A stretch of DNA of 64,000 nt. Source: Sphingobacteriales bacterium (GTDB lineage Bacteria > Bacteroidota > Bacteroidia > Chitinophagales > JADIYW01). The position numbers and the translations under genes were made by a program. The stretch spans positions 62,001 through 126,000 of the forward strand of contig JADKIQ010000019.1 of NCBI GenBank assembly GCA_016721245.1, in the 5' to 3' direction. The notes under the pieces are model-generated. The model saw only the letters and a program-made list of their open reading frames with translations, was not told the origin of the DNA and ran no database searches. This document shows positions 33,309-42,501 of the stretch, in pieces. Within the stretch, counting starts at the first letter, position 1. Every line of letters begins with the position of its first letter.

Positions 33309-34235
33309 ATGAATACAATAAAATTAATATTATTAACGATAAGCATTGCGCTGTTTAATGTAAGCAGTTATGCAAAAATCAAAAACCCAAAAACAGAATC
33401 ATATAAAGTGTATGGCAATTGCAGTATGTGTAAAAAAACAATTGAGACTACCGTTAAGCAAAACAAAGATGCATTAGGTATTTGGAATAGCAAAACGCAA
33501 ATGCTTATCCTTACTTACGATTCCACAAAAACAAATTCCGATGAAATTCTTAAACGAATAGCTAATGTTGGTTACGATAATGATAAATACCTTGCCGCTG
33601 ATGAAGTTTACAACAACTTACACACTTGTTGTCAATACAATAGAAAGTTCGTTAGTAAAAATTCCGATATAGTGCCTAATGTACAAACAACAGCACAGGA
33701 AAAAATGGATGATATGCCTGTGACAGTTGATACAAAAGATACTGTACAAGCTGTTACGAAACCTGAAATGCCTGCTCCAGCTAAAACGGAATCAGTGAAT
33801 GATAAAACAGATTTTACTTCATTACTTACACAATATTTTGCACTAAAAAATGCGCTTATTGCAGATAATGCAGCATCAGCCAGCAAGAGTGCCGCAGCAC
33901 TTTTAACAGAAATAAATGCAGTAAAAATGGAAGCTATGTCAGCAGCAGAACACACCGTATGGATGAAATATTTCGACAAATTAAAAACAGACGCAGCACA
34001 AATAAGCACCGCTAAAAACTTAGCAAAACAACGTACTGCTTTTTCTTCATTATCTTCTAATTTATGGTTAACTGTAAAAGGATTAAAAATTAAAGATGAT
34101 GGCACTATCTATGTTGATTATTGTCCGATGTATAATAAAGGTGCGTATTGGTTAAGCAAGGAATCAGCTATAAAAAATCCATATTATGGTAAGTCAATGT
34201 TGACTTGTGGAAGTATTAAAGAAACCATTAAATAA
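33309..34235 (+). CDS. Secreted HMA plus DUF3347 protein
   Basis: A 308-residue protein. The signal peptide MNTIKLILLTISIALFNVSS is followed by an HMA domain (YGNCSMCKKTIETTVKQ, C-x-x-C at about 40-43; residues 32-100), a low-complexity Thr/Pro/Lys linker (about 120-165), and a C-terminal DUF3347 domain (about 170-305) with the typical ending VDYCPMYNKGAYWLSKESAI then KNPYYGKSMLTCG. DUF3347 binds copper or silver through its Cys/Met residues. Strong candidate periplasmic copper carrier. Its paralogue follows directly. Confidence 0.88.
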   Translation: MNTIKLILLTISIALFNVSSYAKIKNPKTESYKVYGNCSMCKKTIETTVKQNKDALGIWNSKTQMLILTYDSTKTNSDEILKRIANVGYDNDKYLAADEVYNNLHTCCQYNRKFVSKNSDIVPNVQTTAQEKMDDMPVTVDTKDTVQAVTKPEMPAPAKTESVNDKTDFTSLLTQYFALKNALIADNAASASKSAAALLTEINAVKMEAMSAAEHTVWMKYFDKLKTDAAQISTAKNLAKQRTAFSSLSSNLWLTVKGLKIKDDGTIYVDYCPMYNKGAYWLSKESAIKNPYYGKSMLTCGSIKETIK

Positions 34236-34251
34236 TCTAAAATCAAAAAAA

Positions 34252-34938
34252 ATGAAAACAACAACAATCTTTATTATGCTTGCAATTGTTATTGCATTTA
34301 CAGCTTGTAACACTAAGCAAACATCAGAAACGGAAACAACATCAACAGAACAATCAGACCAATTGTATGCATGTTCTATGCATCCTGATATTACAGGAAA
34401 AAAAGGTGATAAATGCTCTGAATGTGGCATGGAATTAACAGAACCTGTAAAAAGTGAAACGGTACAAGCAACTACTGTACAAGCAACTACAGAAGCTACT
34501 GCAACGGTTTCTATAAAAGAAATTGTAAGCAACTATTTGCAATTAAAAAATGCTCTTACTAAAGACAATACGAATGATGCAGCAACAGCTGGCAAAGCAT
34601 TAGAAACAGCTTTAAAAAATTTCGATAAGTCGGCATTAACAGCAGAACAAAAGACAACCTTTGAAGATATTCAAACCGATGCAATAGAACATGCCGAACA
34701 TATCGGAACAAATGCAGGAAAAATTGAACATCAAAGAGAACACTTTGATTTATTGAGCAAAGATATGTATGATTTAGTAAAAGCATTTGGTGCAGGTCAA
34801 ACCTTATATAAAGATTTTTGTCCAATGTATAATGACAATAAAGGTGCAATATGGTTAAGCGAAGCGAAGGAAATAAAAAATCCATATTATGGCAAATCAA
34901 TGTCATCTTGTGGTTCGATGAAAGAGGAATTAAAATAA
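34252..34938 (+). CDS. Lipoprotein with HMBD and DUF3347 domains
   Basis: A 228-residue lipoprotein (ATG at 34252; lipobox AFTAC). An HMBD module YACSMHPDITGKKGDKCSEC then GMEL lies near residues 38-62, a Thr/Val-rich linker follows, and a DUF3347 domain (about 85-225) ends with DFCPMYNDNKGAIWLSEA and NPYYGKSMSSCG. The DUF3347 part is clearly paralogous to that of the preceding gene, but the N-terminal module is HMBD instead of HMA, so the two proteins are domain-shuffled. The upstream in-frame ATG at 34207 is inside the previous gene and was rejected. Confidence 0.88.
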   Translation: MKTTTIFIMLAIVIAFTACNTKQTSETETTSTEQSDQLYACSMHPDITGKKGDKCSECGMELTEPVKSETVQATTVQATTEATATVSIKEIVSNYLQLKNALTKDNTNDAATAGKALETALKNFDKSALTAEQKTTFEDIQTDAIEHAEHIGTNAGKIEHQREHFDLLSKDMYDLVKAFGAGQTLYKDFCPMYNDNKGAIWLSEAKEIKNPYYGKSMSSCGSMKEELK

Positions 34939-34943
34939 CTTTT

Positions 34944-35408
34944 ATGCACATCATAAAAAAGATATTGTTAGTGTTGCTAATTGTATTTATTGGCATTCAA
35001 TTTATCAGACCTGTTCGCAACGAAAGCGGACAGGTATTATCAACAGATATAATAAAGACGTTAAATGTACCAGACAGCGTTTTAAATGCATTAAAAATGT
35101 CTTGTTATGATTGTCATAGCAATAACACTAACTATCCTTTTTACGTCAATATAGAACCTGTTGGATGGATGCTGAATAATCATATTAAGAATGGAAAAGA
35201 TAAACTTAATTTTAGTGATTTTGGTTCATATTCACGGCGCAGACAAATGAGTAAACTAAGGTCAATTATCAGCCAAATCAAAGATGATAAAATGCCTTTG
35301 TCTTCTTATACCGTAATACATAAAGATGCAATTCTAACAACAAAAGATAAAGCATTAATTATAGACTGGTCAAATAAAACAAAAGACAGTCTTTCATCAT
35401 TAAATTAA
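34944..35408 (+). CDS. Haem-binding-domain protein (CxxCH)
   Basis: A 154-residue membrane-anchored protein (ATG at 34944, 5 bases after the previous stop). An N-terminal helix KKILLVLLIVFIGIQFIRP is followed by a c-type haem site MSCYDCHSNNTNYPFYVNIEPVGW is the region (CYDCH near residues 54-58), then SDFGSYSRRRQMSKLRSI and KDDKMPLSSYTVIHKDA, matching the haem_bd (PF14376-type) family. Such proteins sit in periplasmic electron transfer; in this block they may serve the multicopper oxidase or copper reduction. Inference. Confidence 0.85.
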   Translation: MHIIKKILLVLLIVFIGIQFIRPVRNESGQVLSTDIIKTLNVPDSVLNALKMSCYDCHSNNTNYPFYVNIEPVGWMLNNHIKNGKDKLNFSDFGSYSRRRQMSKLRSIISQIKDDKMPLSSYTVIHKDAILTTKDKALIIDWSNKTKDSLSSLN

Positions 35409-35413
35409 ATACA

Positions 35414-37954
35414 ATGACACACACATATATAATCACAGGAATGACTTGTAATGGATGCCGTTCAAAAGTTGAAAAAACATTGAATGATATTGTTGGCATT
35501 TCTGCTGTTGTTACATTAGAACCGCCAATTGCAACTATTACTATGGAAAAGCATATTCCCATTGAACAACTGCAAACGGCTTTAACTGCTGCTGGTAATT
35601 ATACAATACAAATGTCCGATAGTCAGAATATAGCTGACAATAAAGAAAGTAGCATTGAAACAAAATCGTGTTGTTCAACACATAACAAACAAGATTCAGA
35701 AGTAAAACCGTTTGCTAAAAACAGTAGTGGGAAATATTATTGTCCGATGCATTGTGAAGGAGATAAAATGTACGACAAAGCAGGTAATTGTCCTGTATGC
35801 GGAATGAATTTAGAAAAAGTTCCTGAACTTACTATACAAAAAACTCAATACACATGTCCGATGCATCCTGAAATTATTAGAGATGTTGCAGGTGCTTGTC
35901 CTATTTGTGGTATGGATTTAATTCCTATAGTAACAGCAGTTAGAGAAGAAGATAACACATATAAAGAATTATCAAAGAAAATGATAATCTCAACCGCTTT
36001 TACAGTTCCAGTATTTTTAATTGCAATGCTTGAAATGATACCAAATTTACACCTAACATCTTTAATGCCACAAATAGCGTGGAACTGGTTACAATTTGGT
36101 TTGTCCATACCTGTTATTTTTTATGCATGTTGGATGTTCTTTCAAAGGGCGTGGACTTCTATTAGAACCATGAATTTGAATATGTTTACATTAATAGGTA
36201 TTGGCGCAGGTGCTGCATTTATTTTTAGTGTAATTGCTATGCTTTTCCCTAATGTTTTTCCTGACCAATTTAAAAGTCATAACGGAACAGTCTTTGTATA
36301 TTTTGAAGCCGTAACGGTTATTCTTACATTAGTTTTATTAGGGCAATTATTAGAAGCAAGAGCGCATAGTCAAACCAATGGAGCAATTAAAGAACTATTA
36401 AAATTAGCACCGACAGAAGCTACATTAGTGATTGATGGTAAAGATAAAATCATTGCTATTGATGATATTAAAAAAGGTGATTTATTGCGTGTAAAACCTG
36501 GTGAAAAAATTCCTGTTGATGGAATTATAACAGATGGAAGCAGTAACGTTGATGAATCAATGATTACAGGTGAACCAATTCCAGTTGATAAGAAGAAAGA
36601 TGATAAAGTAAGTACAGGAACGATTAACGGTACAAAATCATTTGTAATGATGGCAGAAAAAATCGGAGCGGAAACATTACTTGCACAAATTATTCAAATG
36701 GTAAACAATGCCAGTCGCTCTAAAGCACCTATTCAAAAATTAGCCGATAGAATTTCTAAATACTTTGTTCCTATTGTTTTGGTAATCTCAATAATTACAT
36801 TTGTTGTTTGGGCAATATTTGGTACTGAATCGGCTTATGTTTTTGCTTTTGTTAATGCTATCGCTGTTTTAATTATAGCTTGTCCGTGTGCATTAGGATT
36901 AGCAACGCCAATGTCAATAATGGTTGGTGTCGGTAAAGGTGCGCAAAATGGTGTACTCATAAAAAATGCAGAAGCATTAGAAAACATGAATAAAATTAAT
37001 GTATTGATTACGGATAAAACAGGAACGATAACAGAAGGAAAACCATCCGTTGAAAAAATAGTAGCATTTGATACATTCGATGAAAATGAACTACTAAAAT
37101 ACATCGCATCATTAAATCAATATAGTGAACATCCGTTAGCAGAAGCTGTAGTAAAATACGCAAAATTAAAAGCCATAGCTGTTGTTGATGTTAAGGATTT
37201 TGAAGCCGTTGCAGGTAAAGGTGTTATAGGTACAATTTCAGATAAGAAAATAGCTTTAGGTAATAAAAAGCTAATGGAACAAGCACAAGCCGTTATTTCA
37301 TCTGATATTGAAAAGCAAATTACAAATGAACAGATATTGGGTAAGACAGTTTCTTATATTTCTGTTGATGGAATTATACAAGGATATGTAACAATTACAG
37401 ATGCTATTAAAACAACGAGTAAGAATGCTATAAAAATATTAATGGAACAAGGCGTTGAAGTTATCATGTTGACTGGTGATAATCATAATACAGCAAAATC
37501 GGTAGCAGATGAATTGCATCTAACCAACTTTAAAGCGGAATGTTTACCTCAAGATAAATTGAATGAAATTAAACGATTACAAGCAGAAGGCAAAATTGTT
37601 GCAATGGCTGGTGATGGTATAAATGATGCACCTGCATTAGCACAAGCAGATATTGGCATTGCAATGGGTACAGGAACGGATGTTGCTATCGAAAGTTCTG
37701 AAATAACTTTACTTAAAGGCGACTTACAAGGAATTGTAAAAGCTAAAAATTTAAGTCATTCAGTAATGAGAAATATCAAACAAAATTTATTTTTCGCATT
37801 CTTCTATAATGTATTAGGTATTCCTGTTGCAGCAGGTGTTTTATATCCTGTATTCGGAATATTATTATCACCTATGATTGCTGCTGCTGCTATGAGTTTC
37901 AGTTCGGTTTCAGTAATAGTAAATTCATTAAGATTAAGAAGTATAAAACTGTAA
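35414..37954 (+). CDS. copA: Copper-exporting P1B-type ATPase
   Basis: An 846-residue inner-membrane copper pump. Domains in order: HMA (1-70, GMTCNGC at 9-15); two HMBD modules (YYCPMHCEGDKMYDKAGNCP then VCGMNL at about 107-135; YTCPMHPEIIRDVAGACPIC then GMDLIPI at about 145-175); eight-helix transport core with actuator TGEP, metal site IACPCALGLATP (CPC near 494), DKTGTITEG, SEHPLAEA, and GDGINDAPALAQADIG. C-terminal helices carry YNVLGIPVAAGVLYP and MSFSSVSVIVNSLRL, typical of Cu(I) transporters. Strong copper assignment. Six bases after the haem-domain gene and 4 before the multicopper oxidase gene. Confidence 0.95.
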   Translation: MTHTYIITGMTCNGCRSKVEKTLNDIVGISAVVTLEPPIATITMEKHIPIEQLQTALTAAGNYTIQMSDSQNIADNKESSIETKSCCSTHNKQDSEVKPFAKNSSGKYYCPMHCEGDKMYDKAGNCPVCGMNLEKVPELTIQKTQYTCPMHPEIIRDVAGACPICGMDLIPIVTAVREEDNTYKELSKKMIISTAFTVPVFLIAMLEMIPNLHLTSLMPQIAWNWLQFGLSIPVIFYACWMFFQRAWTSIRTMNLNMFTLIGIGAGAAFIFSVIAMLFPNVFPDQFKSHNGTVFVYFEAVTVILTLVLLGQLLEARAHSQTNGAIKELLKLAPTEATLVIDGKDKIIAIDDIKKGDLLRVKPGEKIPVDGIITDGSSNVDESMITGEPIPVDKKKDDKVSTGTINGTKSFVMMAEKIGAETLLAQIIQMVNNASRSKAPIQKLADRISKYFVPIVLVISIITFVVWAIFGTESAYVFAFVNAIAVLIIACPCALGLATPMSIMVGVGKGAQNGVLIKNAEALENMNKINVLITDKTGTITEGKPSVEKIVAFDTFDENELLKYIASLNQYSEHPLAEAVVKYAKLKAIAVVDVKDFEAVAGKGVIGTISDKKIALGNKKLMEQAQAVISSDIEKQITNEQILGKTVSYISVDGIIQGYVTITDAIKTTSKNAIKILMEQGVEVIMLTGDNHNTAKSVADELHLTNFKAECLPQDKLNEIKRLQAEGKIVAMAGDGINDAPALAQADIGIAMGTGTDVAIESSEITLLKGDLQGIVKAKNLSHSVMRNIKQNLFFAFFYNVLGIPVAAGVLYPVFGILLSPMIAAAAMSFSSVSVIVNSLRLRSIKL

Positions 37955-37958
37955 TAGT

Positions 37959-40316
37959 ATGCAAGAGAAAATAATCAAAATACTAAAATGGATTTTCAAT
38001 CTTTTAAAAAGAATTTTTAAAGGAATTTTTATTCGTGAAAAAGAATGTTGTAAAGCGGTTCTTTTATTTGTGACAGTAACAACTTCTTATAATTCATTTG
38101 CACAAAAATTAGTTCATTACGATTTATATGTAAGAGATACTATTGTGAATTTTACAGGTAAGCCCAAACATGCAATTGCAGTAAATGGTCAAATACCGAT
38201 GCCTACACTTGTTTTTACAGAAGGCGACACGGCAGAAATTTATGTACATAATGAATTGAAAGAATCAACCTCATTGCATTGGCACGGTTTGTTTTTACCA
38301 AATAAAGAAGATGGAGTTCCTAATCTTACGCAAATGCCAATAAAACCTGGTACTACACATATCTATCGTTTTCCAATAATACAGCATGGTACACATTGGT
38401 ATCATAGCCATAGCGGTTTGCAAGAGCAAATTGGTATGTATGGAAGTTTTGTCATGAATAAAAGAACAGATGATTCTACTTTTAGAAAAGGTATTGATGA
38501 TTTGCCTACTGTTCCAATTGTACTAAGTGAGTGGACAAATTATAAACCTGAGAATGTACATCGCATGTTACATAATGCTTCTGATTGGTTTGCAATAAAA
38601 AAAGGTACTACACAAAGTTATTTAGAAGCCATCAAAGCAGGTCAGTTTAAAACCAAATTAAAAAACGAATGGAAACGTCAATTAGCAATGGATGTAAGTG
38701 ATGTTTATTATGATAAATTTTTAATCAATGGAAAAAATGAAAGTCAGTTATCACAATTTAAAGGTGGTGATAAGGTGCGTTTGCGAATCTCAAATGGTGG
38801 TGCATCTTCTTATTTTTGGTTAACGTATGCAGGTGGAAAAATTACAGTTGTAGCAAACGATGGTAATGATGTAGAACCAGTAGAAGTTGATAGACTTATT
38901 ATTGCCGTTTCTGAAACCTATGATGTTATAGTAACAATTCCTAATGATAGTATTTCTTATGAGTTCTTAGCTACACCTGAAGACAGAACAAAATCAACAT
39001 CAATATTTATTGGCAATGGAATTAAACAGTTAGATAATTCATTGCCAAAGCTAAAATATTTTGAAGGAATGAAGATGATGAATGACATGATGAAGATGAG
39101 TGGTAAATTAAACGATATGGGCATGAAAATGAGTTTGAATCAAATGGATATGAATGTGGTAATGTACCCTGAAATAACTGGTAATGCAAAAAACAGAAAA
39201 GATAAAGTATTAGCAAAAAAGATGAATCTAAATGGCGATAACGCAATGCAAGATATGGAAAGTGATGACGAAAATAGATATAATGGTAATGCATTATCTG
39301 ATATTGTCACCTTAAATTATGCCATGCTGAAATCACCTGTAAAAACTACTTTGCCAATTGATGCGCCAGTTAAAGAATTAAAATTTACATTGACTGGCAA
39401 TATGAATCGATACCTGTGGAGTTTAAATAATAAAGTAGTTTCAGAATCTGATAAAATATTAATTAAAAAAGGCGAAAACATTAGATTGATATTAGATAAT
39501 GCATCCATGATGCGACATCCGATGCATTTACATGGTCACGATTTTAGAGTATTAAACGGACAAGGGGAATATGCACCCCTAAAAAATATAATCGACATCA
39601 TGCCTATGGAAACCGACACCTTAGAATTTAATGCTAATGTTGAAGGCGATTGGTTTTTTCATTGTCATATTTTATATCACATGATGAGTGGAATGGGTAG
39701 AGTGTTTACATATGAAAATCAAGCACCAAATCCATTAATTCCAAATCCGAAATTAGCAAAACGAAAATTATTTGCCGATGATAGAAAATTTCATTTCATG
39801 TTTGAGAATGATTTTGCAAGTAATGGTAATGATGGTGAAATGATGTTGCAAAACAAACGTTGGAGTATCGGAACAGAGTGGCGTTTAGGTTATCATAAAA
39901 TGCATGGTTGGGAAATCGAAACACACATAGGTAGGTATGTAGATAAAATGCAATTTCTACAACTGTTTGTCGGATTTGATTATCGTTATCGAAAATTAGG
40001 AATGGCTGAAGTAGAAAAGAATTTATTCCAGCAAAAGAACTCAAAAGACCATAGAATTTTAGCTTCCGTTGGTTTGGAATATACCATGCCGTTGTTAATT
40101 AAATTACAGGCTGAAGTATATCACAATGGTTATGTAAGAATACAACTAATGAGAACCGATATACCTTTAACCAAACGTTTAAGAATGGATTTTATGGTTA
40201 ATACGGATGCTGAATATATGGTAGGATTAAAATACATCATTAATAAACACTTAGGTGCAAAAATTCACTATGATAGTGACATGGGTTTCGGCGCAGGTTT
40301 AACTGTAAATTATTAA
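37959..40316 (+). CDS. Multicopper oxidase fused to a CopB-like beta-barrel
   Basis: A 785-residue protein. After a basic N-terminus and hydrophobic leader (about 32-49, cleavage after FAQ) come three cupredoxin domains with all copper motifs: HWHG (107-110), HWYHSH (146-151), HPMHLHGHDF and HCHILYHMMSGM near the end of the oxidase part. A methionine-rich stretch (MNDMMKMSGKLNDMGMKMS, near 370) is typical of CopA/CueO-type cuprous oxidases. From about 610 to 785 the sequence changes to amphipathic strands (FMFENDFASN, GTEWRLGYHKMHGWEIETHI, KYIINKHLGAKIHYDSDMG) like the CopB outer-membrane protein. It oxidises Cu(I) to Cu(II). The fusion would tether it to the outer membrane. Confidence 0.88.
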   Translation: MQEKIIKILKWIFNLLKRIFKGIFIREKECCKAVLLFVTVTTSYNSFAQKLVHYDLYVRDTIVNFTGKPKHAIAVNGQIPMPTLVFTEGDTAEIYVHNELKESTSLHWHGLFLPNKEDGVPNLTQMPIKPGTTHIYRFPIIQHGTHWYHSHSGLQEQIGMYGSFVMNKRTDDSTFRKGIDDLPTVPIVLSEWTNYKPENVHRMLHNASDWFAIKKGTTQSYLEAIKAGQFKTKLKNEWKRQLAMDVSDVYYDKFLINGKNESQLSQFKGGDKVRLRISNGGASSYFWLTYAGGKITVVANDGNDVEPVEVDRLIIAVSETYDVIVTIPNDSISYEFLATPEDRTKSTSIFIGNGIKQLDNSLPKLKYFEGMKMMNDMMKMSGKLNDMGMKMSLNQMDMNVVMYPEITGNAKNRKDKVLAKKMNLNGDNAMQDMESDDENRYNGNALSDIVTLNYAMLKSPVKTTLPIDAPVKELKFTLTGNMNRYLWSLNNKVVSESDKILIKKGENIRLILDNASMMRHPMHLHGHDFRVLNGQGEYAPLKNIIDIMPMETDTLEFNANVEGDWFFHCHILYHMMSGMGRVFTYENQAPNPLIPNPKLAKRKLFADDRKFHFMFENDFASNGNDGEMMLQNKRWSIGTEWRLGYHKMHGWEIETHIGRYVDKMQFLQLFVGFDYRYRKLGMAEVEKNLFQQKNSKDHRILASVGLEYTMPLLIKLQAEVYHNGYVRIQLMRTDIPLTKRLRMDFMVNTDAEYMVGLKYIINKHLGAKIHYDSDMGFGAGLTVNY

Positions 40317-40328
40317 TTATATCTAAAA

Positions 40329-40892
40329 CTAAGCTATACAATCATAGATATTATTTAATTCCTCTTGTCTAATTCCTAAATATCGGCGTGTAACAGATAA
40401 CGAAGTATGATTGAATAATTCTGACAGGTAGTTTAAAGCTTTCTCGCTTTCACCACAGCTTTCGTAAACTTTGCGACCGAATGATTTACGCATAGAGTGA
40501 GTTGAGATATTTAAAGTCTTAGCTTCTTTCTTGAAAGTGCTTTTTAGTAATCTATTTACAGATTGAATAGAATACACCGTGTTTTTCTGACTAACGAATA
40601 AATAACTATCATTTAGTGTTCCATACACTTGGATAGCTTTTTTAATATTATCATTGATTTTTATTTCTCGGTGCTTGTTAGTTTTCTTTTCTACCAACTT
40701 AATTGTGTCGGCTTTTAGATTTTCTCCTTTTAATGCCAGTACATCACTTATTCTTAAACCGCTGTTGATTGATACAATTATGTATAATCCTAATGTTTTT
40801 AATTTTTCGTCTTTTAATAGTTTTTCGCCGACGGCTGTTGCTCTGTCAAACTGGATGTAGTCGCTTGTCGTTATCGTTCCTAATGCACTCAT
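40329..40892 (-). CDS. Small tyrosine recombinase (catalytic domain only)
   Basis: A 187-residue recombinase from the ATG at 40892 (MSALGTITTSDYIQF); the frame extends upstream, but that part is hydrophobic and crosses a strong palindrome. It holds only the catalytic domain: arginine in INSGLRISDVLAL, lysine in EKKTNKHREIKI, HSMRKSFGRKVYESC (H-x-x-R intact), and HTSLSVTRRYLGI with the nucleophile tyrosine. The core-binding domain is missing or reduced, as in some plasmid resolvase-like recombinases. It may resolve dimers of the excised circle or act as a regulator. Convergent with the multicopper oxidase gene. Confidence 0.8.
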   Translation of the reverse strand: MSALGTITTSDYIQFDRATAVGEKLLKDEKLKTLGLYIIVSINSGLRISDVLALKGENLKADTIKLVEKKTNKHREIKINDNIKKAIQVYGTLNDSYLFVSQKNTVYSIQSVNRLLKSTFKKEAKTLNISTHSMRKSFGRKVYESCGESEKALNYLSELFNHTSLSVTRRYLGIRQEELNNIYDCIA

Positions 40893-40928
40893 GTTGTTTA
40901 TTTTTAATGATATGTAAAGATAAACAAT

Positions 40929-40968
40929 AATGTTCATATATACAACTATTTGTATAAAAGTGAACATT
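40929..40968. promoter_or_regulatory. Nested palindrome upstream of the small recombinase
   Basis: AATGTTCA (40929-40936) with TGAACATT (40961-40968), enclosing TATACAA (40939-40945) with TTGTATA (40950-40956). The outer half-site AGTGAACATT recurs at 41053-41062. Confidence 0.5.
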
Positions 40969-41033
40969 AATATTGCTTAAAATTATTAAAAACAATCCAA
41001 CTGACTGACAATCAACAGAATGAGTGATTTTAT

Positions 41034-41062
41034 AATGTACACTTCTTATAATAGTGAACATT
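41034..41062. promoter_or_regulatory. Second AGTGAACATT inverted repeat
   Basis: AATGTACACT (41034-41043) and AGTGAACATT (41053-41062) are inverted with one mismatch. It shares its half-site with the palindrome at 40929-40968, so one protein probably binds both. The neighbouring XRE repressor is a candidate. Confidence 0.45.
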
Positions 41063-41119
41063 TTATAGAAAAATGGGTGGTTTGGTGTTGTTAATTGGTG
41101 AGGTAGGTATTATAGGAAA

Positions 41120-41362
41120 TTAATCTTTCCTAACCGTGTATTTGAAATTCAGCAGTTCGCTTAATGATATATCAAATCCGATTGCAATGGAACACAAAGT
41201 ATCTAAAGATGGATTAAGCTGGTTAAACTCTATTCTCTGAATTGTCTTTTTATCAATATCGGCTTTGTTCGCCAAAACTTGTTGACTGAATTTATATTTT
41301 TTTCGGAGCAGTTTTAAATGTTCTCCAAATGCTTCTAAACACTCCTCGTTTTTCACACTCAA
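41120..41362 (-). CDS. XRE-family helix-turn-helix regulator
   Basis: An 80-residue Cro/C1-type repressor. HLKLLRKKYKFSQQVLANKA then DIDKKTIQRIEFNQLNPSLDTL is the standard HTH (residues 13-54), with LCSIAIGFDISLSELLNF as the closing helix. The start is a TTG at 41362 (MSVKNEE); a GTG two codons later is possible. CACT-CAAA-AGTG overlaps the start region and may be an autoregulatory operator. Divergent from the SHOCT/DUF2752 gene trio, so it probably controls that trio, the recombinase, or both. Confidence 0.9.
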   Translation of the reverse strand: MSVKNEECLEAFGEHLKLLRKKYKFSQQVLANKADIDKKTIQRIEFNQLNPSLDTLCSIAIGFDISLSELLNFKYTVRKD

Positions 41363-41423
41363 AAGTGCGAAGTAAATAATTTATTAATGGTGGCGAGTAC
41401 GCCCCTTGTTTGAAATTTTTTCT

Positions 41424-41431
41424 TATTTTTG
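41424..41431 (+). promoter_or_regulatory. -7 box (TATTTTTG) before the SHOCT gene
   Basis: TATTTTTG fits TAnnTTTG, 30 bases before the ATG at 41462, in the divergent region shared with the XRE regulator. Confidence 0.5.
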
Positions 41432-41461
41432 AATTACACCAAAAAAATATAAATCAATACT

Positions 41462-42100
41462 ATGAATAATAAAATTGAGAAGTTAGCGGAGCTAAATAAC
41501 CTATACAAGTCAGGAGCAATAACAATTGAAGAACTTGAAAACCTGAAAAAGGAAATTCTAAGTGATAATAATACATCACTAAATGTAAATCAGAATACAT
41601 CTAATAACAAAACTGGTGAAGGTCATAGAATATTTTTGAAGTCTTTCAACGATGCTAACGGAAAACTAATTAATCCGCCGCCGATAGAATATTTTGACCT
41701 CAATAACATAAGTAATAAAGAACTTGATTTAATAAAACCGTTTATCCAAATGAAACAAACTCATGCACCTGCGGAGATGACAAAAGATGAAATAGACATT
41801 TGCAATAAAGTCTTTTCGACACAAGAAATCGCTAAGATGAATTCCGATAGACAAGGGTTTAATTATGCTGCTGCTGGTATTATAAACGTTTTGTGTGGTG
41901 GAGCGGTTTTGTACTTTATCAACGTGTCACCATGTATGATATACTTAGGTGCTGGTTCGGCTGGATTTGCTTCGGTATTCATTTCCTTCTTCATTTTAAG
42001 TAGGATGGATGCGACAGTAGGTGATAAAATACTTTGTGCTATATCGTTGATAGAAATCTTTATTGCTATTGTTTTATTCAATGCTGGATGGAAATTCTAA
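41462..42100 (+). CDS. SHOCT-domain membrane protein
   Basis: A 212-residue protein with an N-terminal SHOCT-like helical hairpin (KLAELNNLYKSGAITIEELENLKKEIL, residues 6-32 in region), a polar middle part (about 40-125), and two or three membrane segments at the C-terminus (FNYAAAGIINVLCGGAVLYF; AGSAGFASVFISFFILS; ILCAISLIEIFIAIVLFNAGW). SHOCT motifs mediate oligomerisation. The next gene starts inside its last codons (13-base overlap), indicating translational coupling. Function unknown. Confidence 0.75.
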   Translation: MNNKIEKLAELNNLYKSGAITIEELENLKKEILSDNNTSLNVNQNTSNNKTGEGHRIFLKSFNDANGKLINPPPIEYFDLNNISNKELDLIKPFIQMKQTHAPAEMTKDEIDICNKVFSTQEIAKMNSDRQGFNYAAAGIINVLCGGAVLYFINVSPCMIYLGAGSAGFASVFISFFILSRMDATVGDKILCAISLIEIFIAIVLFNAGWKF

Positions 42101-42501
42101 AACAAAAATCGATTCAGGAATATGAAGCATACTTACTTTTTAATAGTATGATTATGTACCTCATTTCGTTTGTAATACTATATGTTATTATAAATAGATT
42201 CTTTGGTTTAAATATGCCATGTGAGTATAAAATTATTTATGGTCATCAATGCAGGTCATGTGGACTGACAAGAGGCTTATATAATTGTTTATCATTTCAT
42301 TTTAAAGAAGCAAATACTTTAAATAATCAATCTGTCTTTTACTTCTTAATAATCATTGCTCAAATAGCTTTTAGACTATTAATTCAATTTATTGCATTCA
42401 GACACATGTCACTAATTAAATCTAAATATAGGTTGCTTTTCGGCGCAGATATAGCAGCATTAATCATTATTCTAACTTTTAATATCATAATGTATGGATA
42501 A
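42088..42501 (+). CDS. DUF2752-family membrane protein
   Basis: A 137-residue membrane protein (ATG at 42088). It contains the DUF2752 signature HQCRSCGLTRGLYNCLSFHF (residues 50-69), normally C-x-x-CGLTRA, flanked by hydrophobic helices (MYLISFVILYVIINRFFGL; YFLIIIAQIAFRLLIQFIAF; LLFGADIAALIIILTFNIIM). The family is uncharacterised. It overlaps both neighbouring genes (13 and 8 bases), so the three encode parts of one system. Confidence 0.8.
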   Translation: MEILKQKSIQEYEAYLLFNSMIMYLISFVILYVIINRFFGLNMPCEYKIIYGHQCRSCGLTRGLYNCLSFHFKEANTLNNQSVFYFLIIIAQIAFRLLIQFIAFRHMSLIKSKYRLLFGADIAALIIILTFNIIMYG

